Of a stretch of 64,000 nt of DNA, positions 26,425 to 34,928 are shown piece after piece (the first letter of the stretch is position 1; every line of letters begins with the position of its first letter). The notes beneath the pieces are model-generated. The model made no database searches, was not told the origin of the DNA, and saw only the letters and a list, made by a program, of their open reading frames with translations. A program made the position numbers and the translations under genes. The DNA lies in the NCBI RefSeq assembly GCF_029222705.1, contig NZ_JARGZF010000001.1, positions 1,732,437-1,796,436 on the forward strand, written 5' to 3'. The stretch comes from Knoellia sp. p5-6-4. Its GTDB lineage: Bacteria > Actinomycetota > Actinomycetes > Actinomycetales > Dermatophilaceae.

Positions 26425-27285
26425 ATGACAGGGGCGGCAACAGAGCAGCCCTGGCGCAGCAGGGGCAAAGGAGCAGGCGTGGGACAGGAAGCGATGCGCT
26501 ACGACAGCGCACCGGCACGGCGGCGCATGATCATGGAGGCGCTGCGCGAGGCCGGGTTCATCTCGGTCACCGACCTGACCCACCGGCTCGGCGTCTCTGA
26601 CATGACGATCCGACGAGACCTGCGCAAGCTCGAGCAGCACGGCGAGGTCCGGGTGGTGCACGGTGGCGTCAGCGCCCTGCACGGCCCCCTGCAGAACCCC
26701 GCCTTCGTGAGCCGGGCGAACATCGACGCCGAGGCGAAGAAGGCGATCGCCGAGACCGCCAAGGCCCTCATCGGCCCGACCGACACCATCGCGGTCGACG
26801 CCGGCACCACGGCATACGCGCTGGCCCAGGCGATCCCCGAGGACTTCCGGGGCACCGTCGTCACCCACTCCATCCCCGTCATCCAGCTCATGCTCAACCG
26901 CGGGCTCGGCCGGGTGGTCGGCCTGGGCGGGGAGCTCCTGGTGGAGAGCCAGGCGTTCGCGGGGCAGATGACCGTCGAGGCCGCGTCCGGACTGCGAGTC
27001 CGCACGCTCTTCCTCGGGGCGGCCGCGGTGGACACCCGAGGGGTCTACGTGGCCACTGACACCGAGCGCCCGACCAAGCTGGCGCTCATGGACATCGCCG
27101 ACGAGGTCGTGCTCCTGGCCGACCACGGGAAGTTCGCCAGCTCGGCACCGGTGCTGCTGTGCTCGCACGAGCGGGTCGACACCCTCGTCACCGACGTCGC
27201 CCCGCCGAGCGTGATCAGCCGGCACCTGGAGAAGACGGGCACCGCGATCGTGGTGGCCGGCGACCGCCAGCGCCGCGACGCGTAG
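26425..27285 (+). CDS. DeoR/GlpR family transcriptional regulator
   Basis: A 286-residue repressor. Residues 30-85 form the DeoR winged helix (RRRMIMEALREAG..SVTDLTHRLGVSDMTIRRDLRKLE) and the rest is the sugar-phosphate-sensing DeoR C-terminal domain (IAVDAGTTAYALAQ). E. coli's sulfoquinovose regulator CsqR (YihW) is of the same family. It is divergent from the operon and likely senses a pathway intermediate. ATG 26425 sits after GAGGAGG; a GTG at 26479 is an alternative. Confidence 0.9.
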   Translation: MTGAATEQPWRSRGKGAGVGQEAMRYDSAPARRRMIMEALREAGFISVTDLTHRLGVSDMTIRRDLRKLEQHGEVRVVHGGVSALHGPLQNPAFVSRANIDAEAKKAIAETAKALIGPTDTIAVDAGTTAYALAQAIPEDFRGTVVTHSIPVIQLMLNRGLGRVVGLGGELLVESQAFAGQMTVEAASGLRVRTLFLGAAAVDTRGVYVATDTERPTKLALMDIADEVVLLADHGKFASSAPVLLCSHERVDTLVTDVAPPSVISRHLEKTGTAIVVAGDRQRRDA

Positions 27286-27304
27286 TCCCAGCGCGCCGAT
27301 CCCT

Positions 27305-27357
27305 CTTGACACGAGTCACCAAAGCCCCAACCATGCTCCGAGGTGACACGTGTCACC
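27305..27357 (+). promoter_or_regulatory. promoter with paired LacI-type operators
   Basis: A perfect 16-bp palindrome GGTGACACGTGTCACC occupies 27342-27357. A related site, CTTGACACGAGTCACC (13 of 16 matching), lies at 27305-27320, 37 bp centre to centre. TTGACA inside the first site is a consensus -35 and AACCAT, 17 bp on, a plausible -10. The central CG of the palindrome is typical of LacI/GalR operators. Confidence 0.65.
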
Positions 27358-27383
27358 AATCACCTCAACGGGGAGGGGCCTCC

Positions 27384-29333
27384 ATGCCTCAGCACGTCCA
27401 GCGACTCCTGCGCGCCCTGGTTCCACGGCGTCCGTCCGACCGGGGCGCCGTGCGCGGACGCGGCGCCTTTCGCGCGCGGGGGCTCGCCCTGGTCGCGGTG
27501 ATCGCGACGGCCACGGCCACGCTGACGACCGGCGCTGCCACCGCCGTGCCGTCGTCCGCGCCCAGCCTCGACGCTCCGGACCTCGGCAGCTCGGTGACCG
27601 TCTTCGACCCGAGCATGCCGGTGGCACAGATCCAGGCCGAGCTCGACAGGGCCTGGGCCAAGCAGGTCGACAACGAGATGGGCAGCGCCCGCTACGCGTT
27701 CCTCTTCAAGCCCGGTACCTACGGCACCGAGGCGAACCCGTTGCAGGTCAAGGTCGGCTACTACACCGAGATCGCCGGCCTGGGGGCGTCCCCGACCGAC
27801 GTCACGATCAACGGAAAGGTCGAGGTCTACAACCGCTGCCTCGCCGACGGCGGCACCAGCAACTGCATCGCGCTCAACAACTTCTGGCGGACCCTGTCGA
27901 ACCTGTCGCTGCGCGTCAACGGCGCCGGCCAGGACGGGTGCCGCGCCTCGGCAGAGTTCTGGGCCGTCTCCCAGGCCGTGTCCATGCGCCGGCTCGACAT
28001 CAGTGGGGCGAACCTGTCGCTCATGGACTACTGCACCGCCGGCCCGCAGTACGCCAGCGGCGGCTTCATCGCCGACTCGCGGATGCCGTTCGTCATCAAC
28101 GGCTCGCAGCAGCAGTGGCTGACCCGCAACAGCGAGGTCGGCGGTTGGAGCAACGCGGTCTGGAACGCCACCTTCTCCGGCGTCGTCGGCGCGCCGACGG
28201 AGGCCGCCTTCCCCGACCCGGCCTACACCACGCTGGACGAGACCCCCGTGAGCCGGGAGAAGCCGTTCCTCTTCGTGGACGACCAGGGCCGGTATGCCGT
28301 GCGCGTGCCCGCCGCGCAGCGCAACAGCCGGGGCGTCACGTGGGCCGACGGCATGACCGCAGGACGCACGATCCCCCTGAGCGAGTTCTTCGTCGCCCGG
28401 CCCGGCGCGTCGGTGCAGGAGATGAACAACCACCTCGCCCGGGGCCGGCACCTTCTGCTCACCCCCGGTGTCTACGACATCGACCGGACGATCGAGGTGA
28501 AGCGTCCCGACACCGTCGTGCTGGGCCTGGGCCACGCGACGCTCACCGCGGTCGGTGGCGCGGTGCCGCTCGAGGTCACGGACGTGCCGGGCGTCGTCGT
28601 CGCCGGCCTCACGGTCGACGCGGGCACGGTGGAGTCACCCGCCCTGCTGCGCATCGGCCCCAAGAACGGCAACGACGGGGCGTCGAAGGATGCCGCCGCG
28701 AACCCGACCACCCTCTCCGACGTGTACTTCCGCGTCGGAGGACCGCACGTCGGCAAGACGGACCTCGCCCTCGAGGTCAACAGCGACGACGTCCTCGTCG
28801 ACCACACCTGGGTGTGGCGGGCCGACCACGGCACGGAGGGCTTCACCGAGGGGGTCAACGGTGACACCGACCGCTGGCGGACCAACATCGGGCGCACCGG
28901 CGTGGTCGTCAACGGTGACGACGTGACGGCAACGGGTCTCTTCGTCGAGCACTTCCAGCAGCACAACGTCATCTGGAACGGGGAGCGGGGCACCACCGTC
29001 TTCTTCCAGAACGAGCTGCCCTACGACCCGCCGACCCAGGCGGACTGGGACCACGACGGCATCCGGGGCTGGGCGGCATACAAGGTCGCGGACGACGTCA
29101 AGGACCACCGCCTGTATGCCGGCGGCGTCTACGTCTTCAACCAGAACAACCCGTCGATCCACACCGAGAACGGTTTCGAGGTGCCGCAGACCCCCGGTGT
29201 CGCCCTGCACCACATCCTCACGGTCAACCTGGGCGCGGGCACCATCGACCACGTCGTGAACGGTCTGGGCGGTCCGGCGGACACGACCCGGGTGGGTCTG
29301 CCGGTCTACGTCGTGGACTACCCGGCCCCGTAA
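27384..29333 (+). CDS. secreted beta-helix protein (GH55-like, often annotated 'adenylyl cyclase')
   Basis: A 649-residue exported protein with a long n-region and signal peptide (about residues 1-55, hydrophobic core LALVAVIATATATL). The mature part belongs to a large actinobacterial family with a two-part right-handed beta-helix: FKPGTYGT..VGYYTEIAGLGASPTDVTINGKVEVYNRC and, later, LLLTPGVYDIDRTIEVKRPDTVVLGLG. Databases often mislabel it adenylyl cyclase; the fold resembles GH55 glucanases or pectate lyases. It probably acts on an extracellular polysaccharide. ATG 27384 follows GGGGAGGGG, with two operators upstream. Confidence 0.82.
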   Translation: MPQHVQRLLRALVPRRPSDRGAVRGRGAFRARGLALVAVIATATATLTTGAATAVPSSAPSLDAPDLGSSVTVFDPSMPVAQIQAELDRAWAKQVDNEMGSARYAFLFKPGTYGTEANPLQVKVGYYTEIAGLGASPTDVTINGKVEVYNRCLADGGTSNCIALNNFWRTLSNLSLRVNGAGQDGCRASAEFWAVSQAVSMRRLDISGANLSLMDYCTAGPQYASGGFIADSRMPFVINGSQQQWLTRNSEVGGWSNAVWNATFSGVVGAPTEAAFPDPAYTTLDETPVSREKPFLFVDDQGRYAVRVPAAQRNSRGVTWADGMTAGRTIPLSEFFVARPGASVQEMNNHLARGRHLLLTPGVYDIDRTIEVKRPDTVVLGLGHATLTAVGGAVPLEVTDVPGVVVAGLTVDAGTVESPALLRIGPKNGNDGASKDAAANPTTLSDVYFRVGGPHVGKTDLALEVNSDDVLVDHTWVWRADHGTEGFTEGVNGDTDRWRTNIGRTGVVVNGDDVTATGLFVEHFQQHNVIWNGERGTTVFFQNELPYDPPTQADWDHDGIRGWAAYKVADDVKDHRLYAGGVYVFNQNNPSIHTENGFEVPQTPGVALHHILTVNLGAGTIDHVVNGLGGPADTTRVGLPVYVVDYPAP

Positions 29334-29341
29334 CTGCCGAC

Positions 29342-29379
29342 GAGGTGGGTCGGGCGCCTGGCGCGACCCGGCCCACCTC
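29342..29379. terminator. bidirectional terminator between convergent genes
   Basis: GAGGTGGGTCGGG pairs with the complementary CCGGCCCACCTC in an imperfect hairpin between the beta-helix gene and the convergent lacI-type gene, placed to end both transcripts. Confidence 0.6.
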
Positions 29380-29394
29380 TCGCTTTCGCCCTGC

Positions 29395-30387
29395 CTAGGC
29401 CGACTCGCGGACGACCACGTCGAGCAGGTCGCCCGACGGGGGCGGTGGCGCGGCGCTGCCGCCCTCGAGCCCGGCGACGACCACCGCGGCGAGGTGGCGC
29501 GCCTGCTCGCCCAGGGACTGCGAGACGGTGGTGAGCGGCGGGACGGTGAACTGGGCGGCCGGGACGTCGTCGACGCCGATCACCGCCAGGTCGTCCGGGA
29601 CGCGCAGGCCCTCTGCCCGCAGACCGGCGAGGACCGCGATGGCCACGTCGTCATTGTAGGCGGCGACGGCGCTGACCTGTGGGCTGTGCCCTCGCCAGCC
29701 GCGGACGGCAGCGACGGCCGAGTCCATGGTCAGGTCCACCGGCTCCACGACCGGCGCGGGAAGCCCAGCCTCCTCGCACGCCTCCCGCACACCCTCCAGG
29801 CGCAGCTCGACGAACTCCCCGACCCGCGGGTCGGTTGCGGCGGCATAGCCGATCACTCGGTGACCCGAGAGGTGGAGGTGCCCGGCCTGGAGACGCCCGA
29901 TGGCCCGCTGCGACGCCGAGAAGGCCCCGGTCGCGCCGGGTTCGTCGTCGAGCAGCGTGCCCAGCACCTGTATGCCGGCGCGTTGCATGGCTTCGCGGTC
30001 CTCCCGCGTGAACGCTGTGAAGCCGACCACGGCACGCGGGGTCACCGCGCGCCACAGCTCGCTGAGGGGTCGGCCGCCTCGCACGTGGTGCACGAGCAGG
30101 GAGAGCCCACGCTCGGCCAGCTCGCCGGCGAGGTGGTCGAGCAGGGTGTCGACCGCCGGTCCGAGGGGCCAGTCGGGCAGGACGTAGAGCACGAGGTCGC
30201 TGCGCCCGGTGCGCAGGGCGCGCGCCGCTGCCGACGGCGTGTAGCCCAGGCGCTCGGCCGAGGCGCGCACGCGGGCTCGGGTCTCCTGCGAGATGGCCGC
30301 GCCGGGGGTGTCGTTGAGGACGTAGCTGACCGTGGTCCGTGAGACACCGCTGTCACGCGCGACGTCCGCGCTGGTGACGTTGCGCAA
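29395..30387 (-). CDS. LacI family transcriptional regulator
   Basis: A 330-residue LacI/GalR protein. The N-terminal helix-turn-helix is TSADVARDSGVSRTTVSYVLN and the hinge helix TPSAAARALRTG; the remainder is a periplasmic-binding-protein-like sensor domain ending VVVRESA. The best start is TTG 30387, with GAGGAGA upstream, giving the usual short N-terminus. Convergence with the beta-helix gene and the LacI-type palindromes upstream of that gene suggest it is the target. The 180 bp upstream of this start (to 30567) hold no gene I can support. Confidence 0.88.
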   Translation of the reverse strand: MRNVTSADVARDSGVSRTTVSYVLNDTPGAAISQETRARVRASAERLGYTPSAAARALRTGRSDLVLYVLPDWPLGPAVDTLLDHLAGELAERGLSLLVHHVRGGRPLSELWRAVTPRAVVGFTAFTREDREAMQRAGIQVLGTLLDDEPGATGAFSASQRAIGRLQAGHLHLSGHRVIGYAAATDPRVGEFVELRLEGVREACEEAGLPAPVVEPVDLTMDSAVAAVRGWRGHSPQVSAVAAYNDDVAIAVLAGLRAEGLRVPDDLAVIGVDDVPAAQFTVPPLTTVSQSLGEQARHLAAVVVAGLEGGSAAPPPPSGDLLDVVVRESA

Positions 30388-30567
30388 CCGATCTCCTCGA
30401 GACGCTGAAGGACTACTTCTCCGGGCAGCGTACTGAGGCGATCGGGGCCCGGCGCTGTTTCCCGGGTATGCCGCGTGGAGGCGCGCGTACGTCTTCCCTT
30501 CGCGTGCGCAAGGAGGGACTCCGCCGTCCTCGCTCCGCTGCGGCGGCTCCCAAATCCACATGCCTGA

Positions 30568-30616
30568 TGAACGAGAAAGACCCCGACGAAAAGCGTGTCG
30601 GGGTCTTTCTCGTTCA
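30568..30616 (-). terminator. strong terminator of tRNA-Leu
   Basis: A long, perfect hairpin with arms running from TGAACGAGAAAGACC to GGTCTTTCTCGTTCA around a short loop, directly after the tRNA 3' end on the minus strand. Confidence 0.85.
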
Positions 30617-30617
30617 G

Positions 30618-30700
30618 TGCGCAAGGGGGGATTTGAACCCCCACGCCCGTAAGGACACTGCCACCTGAAGACAGCGCGTCTGCCGTTCCGCCACTTGCGC
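30618..30700 (-). tRNA. tRNA-Leu (anticodon CAG)
   Basis: Read on the minus strand, the gene starts GCGCAAGTGGCGGAA and ends in the complementary CTTGCGC acceptor arm plus an A discriminator. The anticodon stem CTGTC/GGCAG holds loop TTCAGGT (anticodon CAG), there is a class II variable arm (TGTCC..GGGCGT), and the T arm is GGGGGTTCAAATCCCCC. CCA is not encoded. A tRNA-Leu next to fhaA is conserved in other Actinobacteria, including mycobacteria. Confidence 0.95.
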
Positions 30701-30864
30701 GTGGACGCCCCATTATGGCCACAGGGCCCCGGATCACCAAACCGGGACCAAGCGCCCGGACCGGCCCGACGACCAGCACGGATCCGGCCCGGGCTCGCCG
30801 ATAGCACAATCCCCAGTTCTGGCCGTTACCATCGGTCAGTCCATCAGCGAAGGGAGGCCGGGCA

Positions 30865-31677
30865 GTGGGTCTGTTCGACCGGGTCGAGCAACGCCTCGAG
30901 CGTGCCGTCAATGGTGCCTTCGCGCGTGCGTTCAAGTCCGAGGTGCAGCCGGTCGAGATCGCGAGCGCGATCCGCCGGGCCATGGACGACCGCGCCGCCG
31001 TGGTGGGCCACGGCCGGACCTTCGTGCCCAACCTGTTCACCGTCGAGCTGAGCGAGACCGACTACGAGCGGCTCTCCGCCTACGACGAGGAGCTCGAGCG
31101 CGAGCTCATCGCGGCGGCCCAGGAGCACGCCGAGTCACAGCGCTACCAGCCGGGCGGGCCACTGCAGGTGATGTTCTCCCCGGCCGACGACCTCGAGACG
31201 GGTGTCTTCCGCCTGCGCACCTCGACCGCCCGCCACACCGGCACCACGGGCACCCACCAGCCGGCGCCACCGGCGCCGCAGCCGGCACCCCGGCAGACCC
31301 CCGTCGACGACGACGGGCTCGAGGCCACGCAGCGCCAGGCCCCCGTGGCGCCGCCGCAGGCCCCACGGCGGGTCAACCCTGCCGACCGTCCGTGGCTCGA
31401 CGTCGATGGCGAGCGCTACCCGCTGATGGGCGCCATGACCGTGCTCGGCCGTGACGACAGCGCCGACATCGTGCTCGACGACCCGGGCATCTCGCGCCGC
31501 CACAGCGAGATCCGGGTCACCACGGACGGACCGCACCTGGTCGCCAGCATCCGCGACCTCAACTCGACGAACGGCACGTTCGTCAACAGCGAGCGCATCA
31601 GCAGCCAACGCCTGGCGGACGGGGACCGGATCACCGTCGGGCGGACCACTGTCACCTACCGCGCCGGTCGGCGGTGA
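30865..31677 (+). CDS. fhaA: FHA domain protein FhaA (DUF3662)
   Basis: A 270-residue protein. Residues 1-125 are the FhaA N-terminal domain (GLFDRVEQRLERAVNGAFARAFKS) and residues 175-270 an FHA domain with LGRDDSADIVLDDPGISRRHSEI and DLNSTNGTFVN, which reads phosphothreonine. It is shorter than mycobacterial FhaA because the linker is only about 45 residues. FhaA binds phosphorylated partners of the cell-wall machinery. GTG 30865 follows GAAGGGAGG; this is the first gene of the seven-gene operon. Confidence 0.95.
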   Translation: MGLFDRVEQRLERAVNGAFARAFKSEVQPVEIASAIRRAMDDRAAVVGHGRTFVPNLFTVELSETDYERLSAYDEELERELIAAAQEHAESQRYQPGGPLQVMFSPADDLETGVFRLRTSTARHTGTTGTHQPAPPAPQPAPRQTPVDDDGLEATQRQAPVAPPQAPRRVNPADRPWLDVDGERYPLMGAMTVLGRDDSADIVLDDPGISRRHSEIRVTTDGPHLVASIRDLNSTNGTFVNSERISSQRLADGDRITVGRTTVTYRAGRR

Positions 31678-31686
31678 TCGCACCGT

Positions 31687-32184
31687 ATGAGTGAACTCAC
31701 CCTCACGATCATCCGCCTGGGTCTGCTCATCCTCCTGTGGGTCTTCGTCTTCAGCGTCGTCGGCGTGCTCCGGGGCGACCTCTACGGCACCCGCGTCGTC
31801 AGCCGCCTGCCCGGCCGCCGCTCCGGTGACCGCGCCGCCAAGCCCGCGAAGCCGAAGCCCTCGCCCCAGAAGAAGCCGCGCCGCGGCAGCCGGGTGCCGC
31901 ACTCGCTGACCGTCACCGAAGGTCCGTTGGCGGGCACCAGCCTGCGCCTGCGCGAGTCGGGCACGCTGATCGGCCGCAACCCCGAGTGCGCCCTCGTGCT
32001 CGACGACGACTTCGCCTCCGGCCGGCACGCCCGCATCTTCGAGCGTGACGGCCAGTGGTTCGTCGAGGACCTCGGCTCCACCAACGGAACCTTCCTGGGC
32101 ACCGAGCGACTCAGCGAGCCGGCTCCGGTCGCGGTCGGCAGCGTGCTGCGCGTCGGCAGGACCGTCGTCGAGCTGCGGAACTGA
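31687..32184 (+). CDS. fhaB: membrane-anchored FHA protein FhaB (FipA)
   Basis: A 165-residue protein with one N-terminal transmembrane helix (residues 6-28, TIIRLGLLILLWVFVFSVVGVL), a basic linker rich in Lys, Pro and Arg, and a C-terminal FHA domain (IGRNPECALVLDDDFASGRHARI, GSTNGTFLG). FhaB/FipA links kinase signalling to division and wall synthesis. It begins 9 bp after fhaA. Confidence 0.95.
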   Translation: MSELTLTIIRLGLLILLWVFVFSVVGVLRGDLYGTRVVSRLPGRRSGDRAAKPAKPKPSPQKKPRRGSRVPHSLTVTEGPLAGTSLRLRESGTLIGRNPECALVLDDDFASGRHARIFERDGQWFVEDLGSTNGTFLGTERLSEPAPVAVGSVLRVGRTVVELRN

Positions 32185-32196
32185 CGGGTTGGCGCC

Positions 32197-33546
32197 ATGA
32201 AGATCGCGCTCGACTACGCGGCCCGCTCCGACGTGGGGCTGGTGCGCTCGGAGAACCAGGACTCCGGGTATGCCGGCCCGCACCTCCTCGTGGTCGCCGA
32301 CGGCATGGGCGGCCACGCCGGCGGCGACATCGCCAGCTCGATAGCCATCGGCCGGATGGTCTCCCTCGACGGCGAGAGCCACGGCGGCGACGACGTCACC
32401 GACCACCTGGTGCACACGCTGGCGTCGGCCAACGCCGAGATCCAGTCCCAGATCGAGCACACGCCCGAGCTCCAGGGCATGGGCACCACGGTCACCGCGC
32501 TGCTGCGTGCCGGCAACAAGGTCGCCCTTGCCCACATCGGTGACTCCCGCGCCTACCTGCTGCGCGGCGGTACCTTCTCGCAGATCACCCACGACCACTC
32601 CTTCGTGCAGTCCCTCGTCGACGACGGCCGCATCACCGAGGAGGAGGCCGACAGCCACCCGCAGCGCTCCCTCGTCACCCGCGTGCTCACCGGCGCGCAC
32701 GACGACGAGCCCGACCTCATGGTCCGCGAGGTCCGTCCCGGCGACCGCTTCCTGCTGTGCTCCGACGGCCTCTCCGGCTTCGTCGCGCGCGACACCATCG
32801 AGGAGGTGCTGTCGGCCGGCCAGCCCGTGGGCCCGACTGCCGACCGCCTCGTCGAGCTGGCCATGAAGGCCGGCGCCCCCGACAACGTCACCGTCGTGGT
32901 GGCCGACGTCGTCGACCTCGACAGCGGCTCGGCCCCCTCGACCGTGCCACAGGTCGTCGGTGCTGCGGCCCAGCGCACCAAGGGCGGCACGCGCCCGGTG
33001 CCCCTCACCCCGGCCGCCAAGGCCGCCGCCCTCTCCCGGGAGGCCACCGGCGCCGCCGACGACGACGGGGTCACCCTCGCCGAGGAAGCCCCCAGCGCCG
33101 GTCCCGCCCGGTGGCTGCGTCGTGGGCTGGCCCTCCTGCTCGTGCTGGTCGTGCTCGGCGGCGGCGCGTATGCCGGGTGGTACTGGGTGCAGCGCCAGTT
33201 CTACGTGGGCGTCGAGGACGGCCAGGTGGCCATCTTCCGCGGCGTCTCGCAGGACCTCGGGCCCATCCGGCTGAGCAAGGTCGAGCAGCTCTCGTCCATC
33301 TCGACCGCGGACCTGCCGGACTTCTACCGCACCCAGGTGCAGAACACGATCACCACGAGCACCCTCGCCGACGCCGAGGAGCGGGTGAACCGGTTGCGCG
33401 AGGAGGCCGTCCGCTGCGTCTCGCGCAAGGCGGCCGGCGGGACCTGCGGTGGCACCTCCGCGGCGTCCTCGACCCCTACGACCACCACGACCACCACGCC
33501 GGGCCCGACCAGCCCCACGAGCACCACCGCCACGGCGACGCCATGA
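32197..33546 (+). CDS. pstP: PP2C-type Ser/Thr phosphatase
   Basis: A 449-residue protein: the cytoplasmic PP2C domain (residues 1-240) shows VRSENQDSG, VVADGMGGHAGG, GDSRAYL, SDGLSGF and DNVTVVVADV with the metal-binding Asp residues. A linker and one transmembrane helix (about 305-328) follow, then an extracellular region with a Thr-rich tail. It dephosphorylates PknA, PknB and their substrates. Its stop overlaps the rodA start (ATGA). Confidence 0.96.
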   Translation: MKIALDYAARSDVGLVRSENQDSGYAGPHLLVVADGMGGHAGGDIASSIAIGRMVSLDGESHGGDDVTDHLVHTLASANAEIQSQIEHTPELQGMGTTVTALLRAGNKVALAHIGDSRAYLLRGGTFSQITHDHSFVQSLVDDGRITEEEADSHPQRSLVTRVLTGAHDDEPDLMVREVRPGDRFLLCSDGLSGFVARDTIEEVLSAGQPVGPTADRLVELAMKAGAPDNVTVVVADVVDLDSGSAPSTVPQVVGAAAQRTKGGTRPVPLTPAAKAAALSREATGAADDDGVTLAEEAPSAGPARWLRRGLALLLVLVVLGGGAYAGWYWVQRQFYVGVEDGQVAIFRGVSQDLGPIRLSKVEQLSSISTADLPDFYRTQVQNTITTSTLADAEERVNRLREEAVRCVSRKAAGGTCGGTSAASSTPTTTTTTTPGPTSPTSTTATATP

Positions 33547-34928
33547 CCACCGTCTCCTCGCTGCCTCCGCGCAAGGGCCGCAACGTCGAGCTGGCCCTGC
33601 TGCTGCTCGCCGTCGGCATCGTCGTGCTGGCCTACCTCAACGTCGGCCTGGCCACCTCGGGCAGCTTCCCACCCGGTCTGCTCGCCCACGGCACCGGTCT
33701 GCTCGTCATCACCTTGGGCTTCCACCTGCTGCTGCGGTGGCGCGCCTCCTACGCCGACCCTCTGCTGCTGCCCATCGTGACCCTGCTCAACGGCCTCGGG
33801 CTGGTGATGATCCACCGGCTCGACATCGCCGCCGGCAAGGACATCGCCGAGGGCCTGGCCCTCAAGCAGCTGACGTGGAGCGCCCTCGCCGTGGCCATCG
33901 CCGCCGCCGTGCTGTTCTTCCTCAAGGACCACCGCACGCTGCGGCGCTACACGTTCACCGCGGCAGCGGTCGGCTTCGGCCTGCTCATCCTCCCGCTGGT
34001 GCCGGGCCTGGGCCGCCAGGTCTACGGGTCACGCATCTGGATCGGCCTCGGTCCGTTCTCCTTCCAGCCGGGGGAGATCGCCAAGATCGTGCTGGCCGTG
34101 TTCTTCGCGGGCTACCTCGTGCAGACCCGCGACGTCCTCTCCCTCGCCGGTCGCAAGATCCTCGGCTTCACCCTGCCCCGCGCCCGCGACCTCGGCCCCA
34201 TCCTCGTCGCCTGGGCCGCCAGCCTGGCGGTGCTGATCTTCGAGAAGGACCTCGGCTCCTCGCTGCTGTTCTTCGGCCTCTTCGTGGCCATGCTCTACGT
34301 CGCGACCGAGCGCACCTCGTGGATCGCCATCGGCCTGCTCCTCTTCAGCGGCGGCGCCTACATCGCCTACCTGCTCTTCGGGCACGTGCAGCAGCGCGTG
34401 CTGCTCTGGCTCGACACCTTCTCGCCGCAGGCCCTCGCCGTCTCCGACCAGCTCGCCCGCGGCCTGATGGGCATGGCCAACGGCGGCCTGTTCGGCTCCG
34501 GGCTCGGCCGCGGCCGGCCCGACCTGACCTACTTCGCCGAGTCCGACTTCATCGTCCCGAGCTTCGGCGAGGAGATCGGCCTCTTCGGCGTCTTCGCGCT
34601 CTTCATGCTCTACCTGCTCCTGGTCGAGCGCGGCATGCGCACCGCGCTCGGCGTGCGTGACGGATTCGGCAAGCTGCTCGCCGCCGGCCTGTCGTTCTCG
34701 GTCGCCCTGCAGTGCTTCGTCGTGGTCGGCGGGGTCACCCGGGTCATCCCACTGACGGGCCTGACCATGCCGTTCCTCTCCTACGGCGGTTCCTCGCTGC
34801 TGGCCAACTGGTCGCTGGTCGCCCTCCTGCTGCGCATCAGCGACCACGCGCGTCGCCCGCTGCCCGAGACGGAGATGGCCGGCCCGGCCCGCGAGGCCGA
34901 GGCCACCGAGGTGGTGAAGCTGCGGTGA
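33543..34928 (+). CDS. rodA: SEDS glycosyltransferase RodA/FtsW
   Basis: A 461-residue polytopic protein with about ten helices. Signatures include VYGSRIWIGLGPFSFQPGEIAKI, FEKDLGSSLLFFGLF and the late VTRVIPLTGLTMPFLSYGGSSLL. SEDS proteins polymerise lipid II into glycan strands with a class B PBP, here the adjacent pbpA. ATG 33543 overlaps the pstP stop and the pbpA GTG overlaps its own stop. Confidence 0.96.
   Translation: MTTVSSLPPRKGRNVELALLLLAVGIVVLAYLNVGLATSGSFPPGLLAHGTGLLVITLGFHLLLRWRASYADPLLLPIVTLLNGLGLVMIHRLDIAAGKDIAEGLALKQLTWSALAVAIAAAVLFFLKDHRTLRRYTFTAAAVGFGLLILPLVPGLGRQVYGSRIWIGLGPFSFQPGEIAKIVLAVFFAGYLVQTRDVLSLAGRKILGFTLPRARDLGPILVAWAASLAVLIFEKDLGSSLLFFGLFVAMLYVATERTSWIAIGLLLFSGGAYIAYLLFGHVQQRVLLWLDTFSPQALAVSDQLARGLMGMANGGLFGSGLGRGRPDLTYFAESDFIVPSFGEEIGLFGVFALFMLYLLLVERGMRTALGVRDGFGKLLAAGLSFSVALQCFVVVGGVTRVIPLTGLTMPFLSYGGSSLLANWSLVALLLRISDHARRPLPETEMAGPAREAEATEVVKLR

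Noticed and set aside
27360-28535. Minus-strand 391-codon frame opposite the beta-helix protein
   Set aside because: It has no recognisable domain and lies opposite a gene with a signal peptide, Shine-Dalgarno sequence and operators.
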